Part shown: one piece after another, positions 7,371-7,569 of the stretch
Position numbering within the stretch: position 1 is the stretch's first letter
How the letters are laid out: the number at the start of each line of letters is the position of its first letter
Source of the DNA: Candidatus Zixiibacteriota bacterium
GTDB lineage: Bacteria; Blakebacterota; Blakebacteria; Blakebacterales; Blakebacteraceae
NCBI GenBank assembly: GCA_030604325.1
Contig: JAUVWC010000055.1
Span: 1 to 7,569 of the forward strand
Direction: 5' to 3'
Length of the DNA stretch: 7,569 nt
Made by a program: the position numbers and the translations under genes
The notes under the pieces: model-generated
Database searches by the model: none
What the model was told of the DNA's origin: nothing
Seen by the model: the letters and a program-made list of their open reading frames with translations, nothing else

Positions 7371-7569
7371 TTGCATATTCGTCGATTCATCCTTCTATTG
7401 TCGGCTGCTCCGGTCCTGGCCCTGGCGGTGCATTGCGCTTCGGGCAGTGCCGCCCGCTCGCGACCGGTCTTCGACGGCCAGGCGGCGCTTGCGCTGGTAA
7501 AGAAGCAGACCGATTTCGGTCCCCGCGTTCCCGGATCCCCGGCACACAGCGAGACACTCGACTGGATGG
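7371..7569 (+). CDS. M28-family peptidase, glutaminyl-peptide cyclotransferase-like, partial (N-terminus only)
   Basis: Open from TTG 7371 to the window end (66 codons plus one base). The product starts MHIRRFILLLSAAPVLALAV, a basic N-region and hydrophobic core of an export signal, followed by HCASGSAARS. Cleavage by signal peptidase I after SAA is plausible; HC is not a proper lipobox because histidine precedes the cysteine. The mature part begins FDGQAALALVKKQTDFGPRVPGSPAHSETLDWM, and FGPRVPGSPAH is the characteristic opening of secreted M28 zinc enzymes of the glutaminyl cyclase type. Such enzymes either cyclise N-terminal glutamine to pyroglutamate or act as aminopeptidases. The metal-binding and catalytic residues lie beyond the window, so the activity cannot be settled. 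The 17-base gap to sprA and the same strand suggest one operon. The mature protein would act in the periplasm or at the outer membrane. Confidence 0.8.
   Translation, partial: MHIRRFILLLSAAPVLALAVHCASGSAARSRPVFDGQAALALVKKQTDFGPRVPGSPAHSETLDWM

Noticed and set aside
7420..7434. Lipoprotein signal in the M28 protein (cysteine after LAVH)
   Set aside because: The residue before the cysteine is histidine, which lipoprotein signal peptidase does not normally accept; cleavage by signal peptidase I after SAA fits better.

Overview
This window is bacterial, GC-rich (estimated by eye, not computed) and densely coded. It holds one complete very large gene and two genes cut by the window ends. The large gene (1390-7353, + strand) encodes a 1987-residue SprA/Sov-family protein, the giant outer-membrane translocon of the type IX secretion system (T9SS). 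SprA homologues are found in the Fibrobacterota-Chlorobiota-Bacteroidota (FCB) superphylum and relatives. High GC, GTG and TTG starts, Shine-Dalgarno sites, a protein about 400 residues shorter than Bacteroidota SprA, and no typical Bacteroidota promoter motif suggest an FCB-type phylum outside the classical Bacteroidota (for example Gemmatimonadota, Zixibacteria or Latescibacteria-like). That placement is inference.

Layout. Positions 1-1152 (- strand) hold most of an LptF/LptG-type permease of the lipopolysaccharide export ABC transporter; its C-terminus lies beyond base 1. Positions 1153-1389 form a 237-bp divergent intergenic region with a candidate sigma70-like promoter for the permease (1243-1271, - strand), an 8-bp perfect inverted repeat (1336-1360) and the ribosome binding site of sprA. 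Positions 1390-7353 are sprA. Seventeen bases later, behind a strong GGGAGG site, a TTG start (7371) opens a gene whose first 66 codons encode a signal peptide and the start of an M28-family peptidase of the glutaminyl-peptide cyclotransferase type. That gene runs off the right edge.

Together the three genes concern the cell envelope: moving LPS out of the inner membrane, moving folded proteins through the outer membrane, and probably processing N-termini of exported proteins. The most interesting point is the apparent sprA-cyclase-like operon. In Bacteroidota many signal peptidase I products begin with glutamine, which a glutaminyl cyclase converts to pyroglutamate (the 'Q-rule'). Coupling of the T9SS translocon gene to such an enzyme in another phylum would be a useful genomic link. 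I saw no CRISPR array, tRNA, rRNA, insertion sequence or phage gene.
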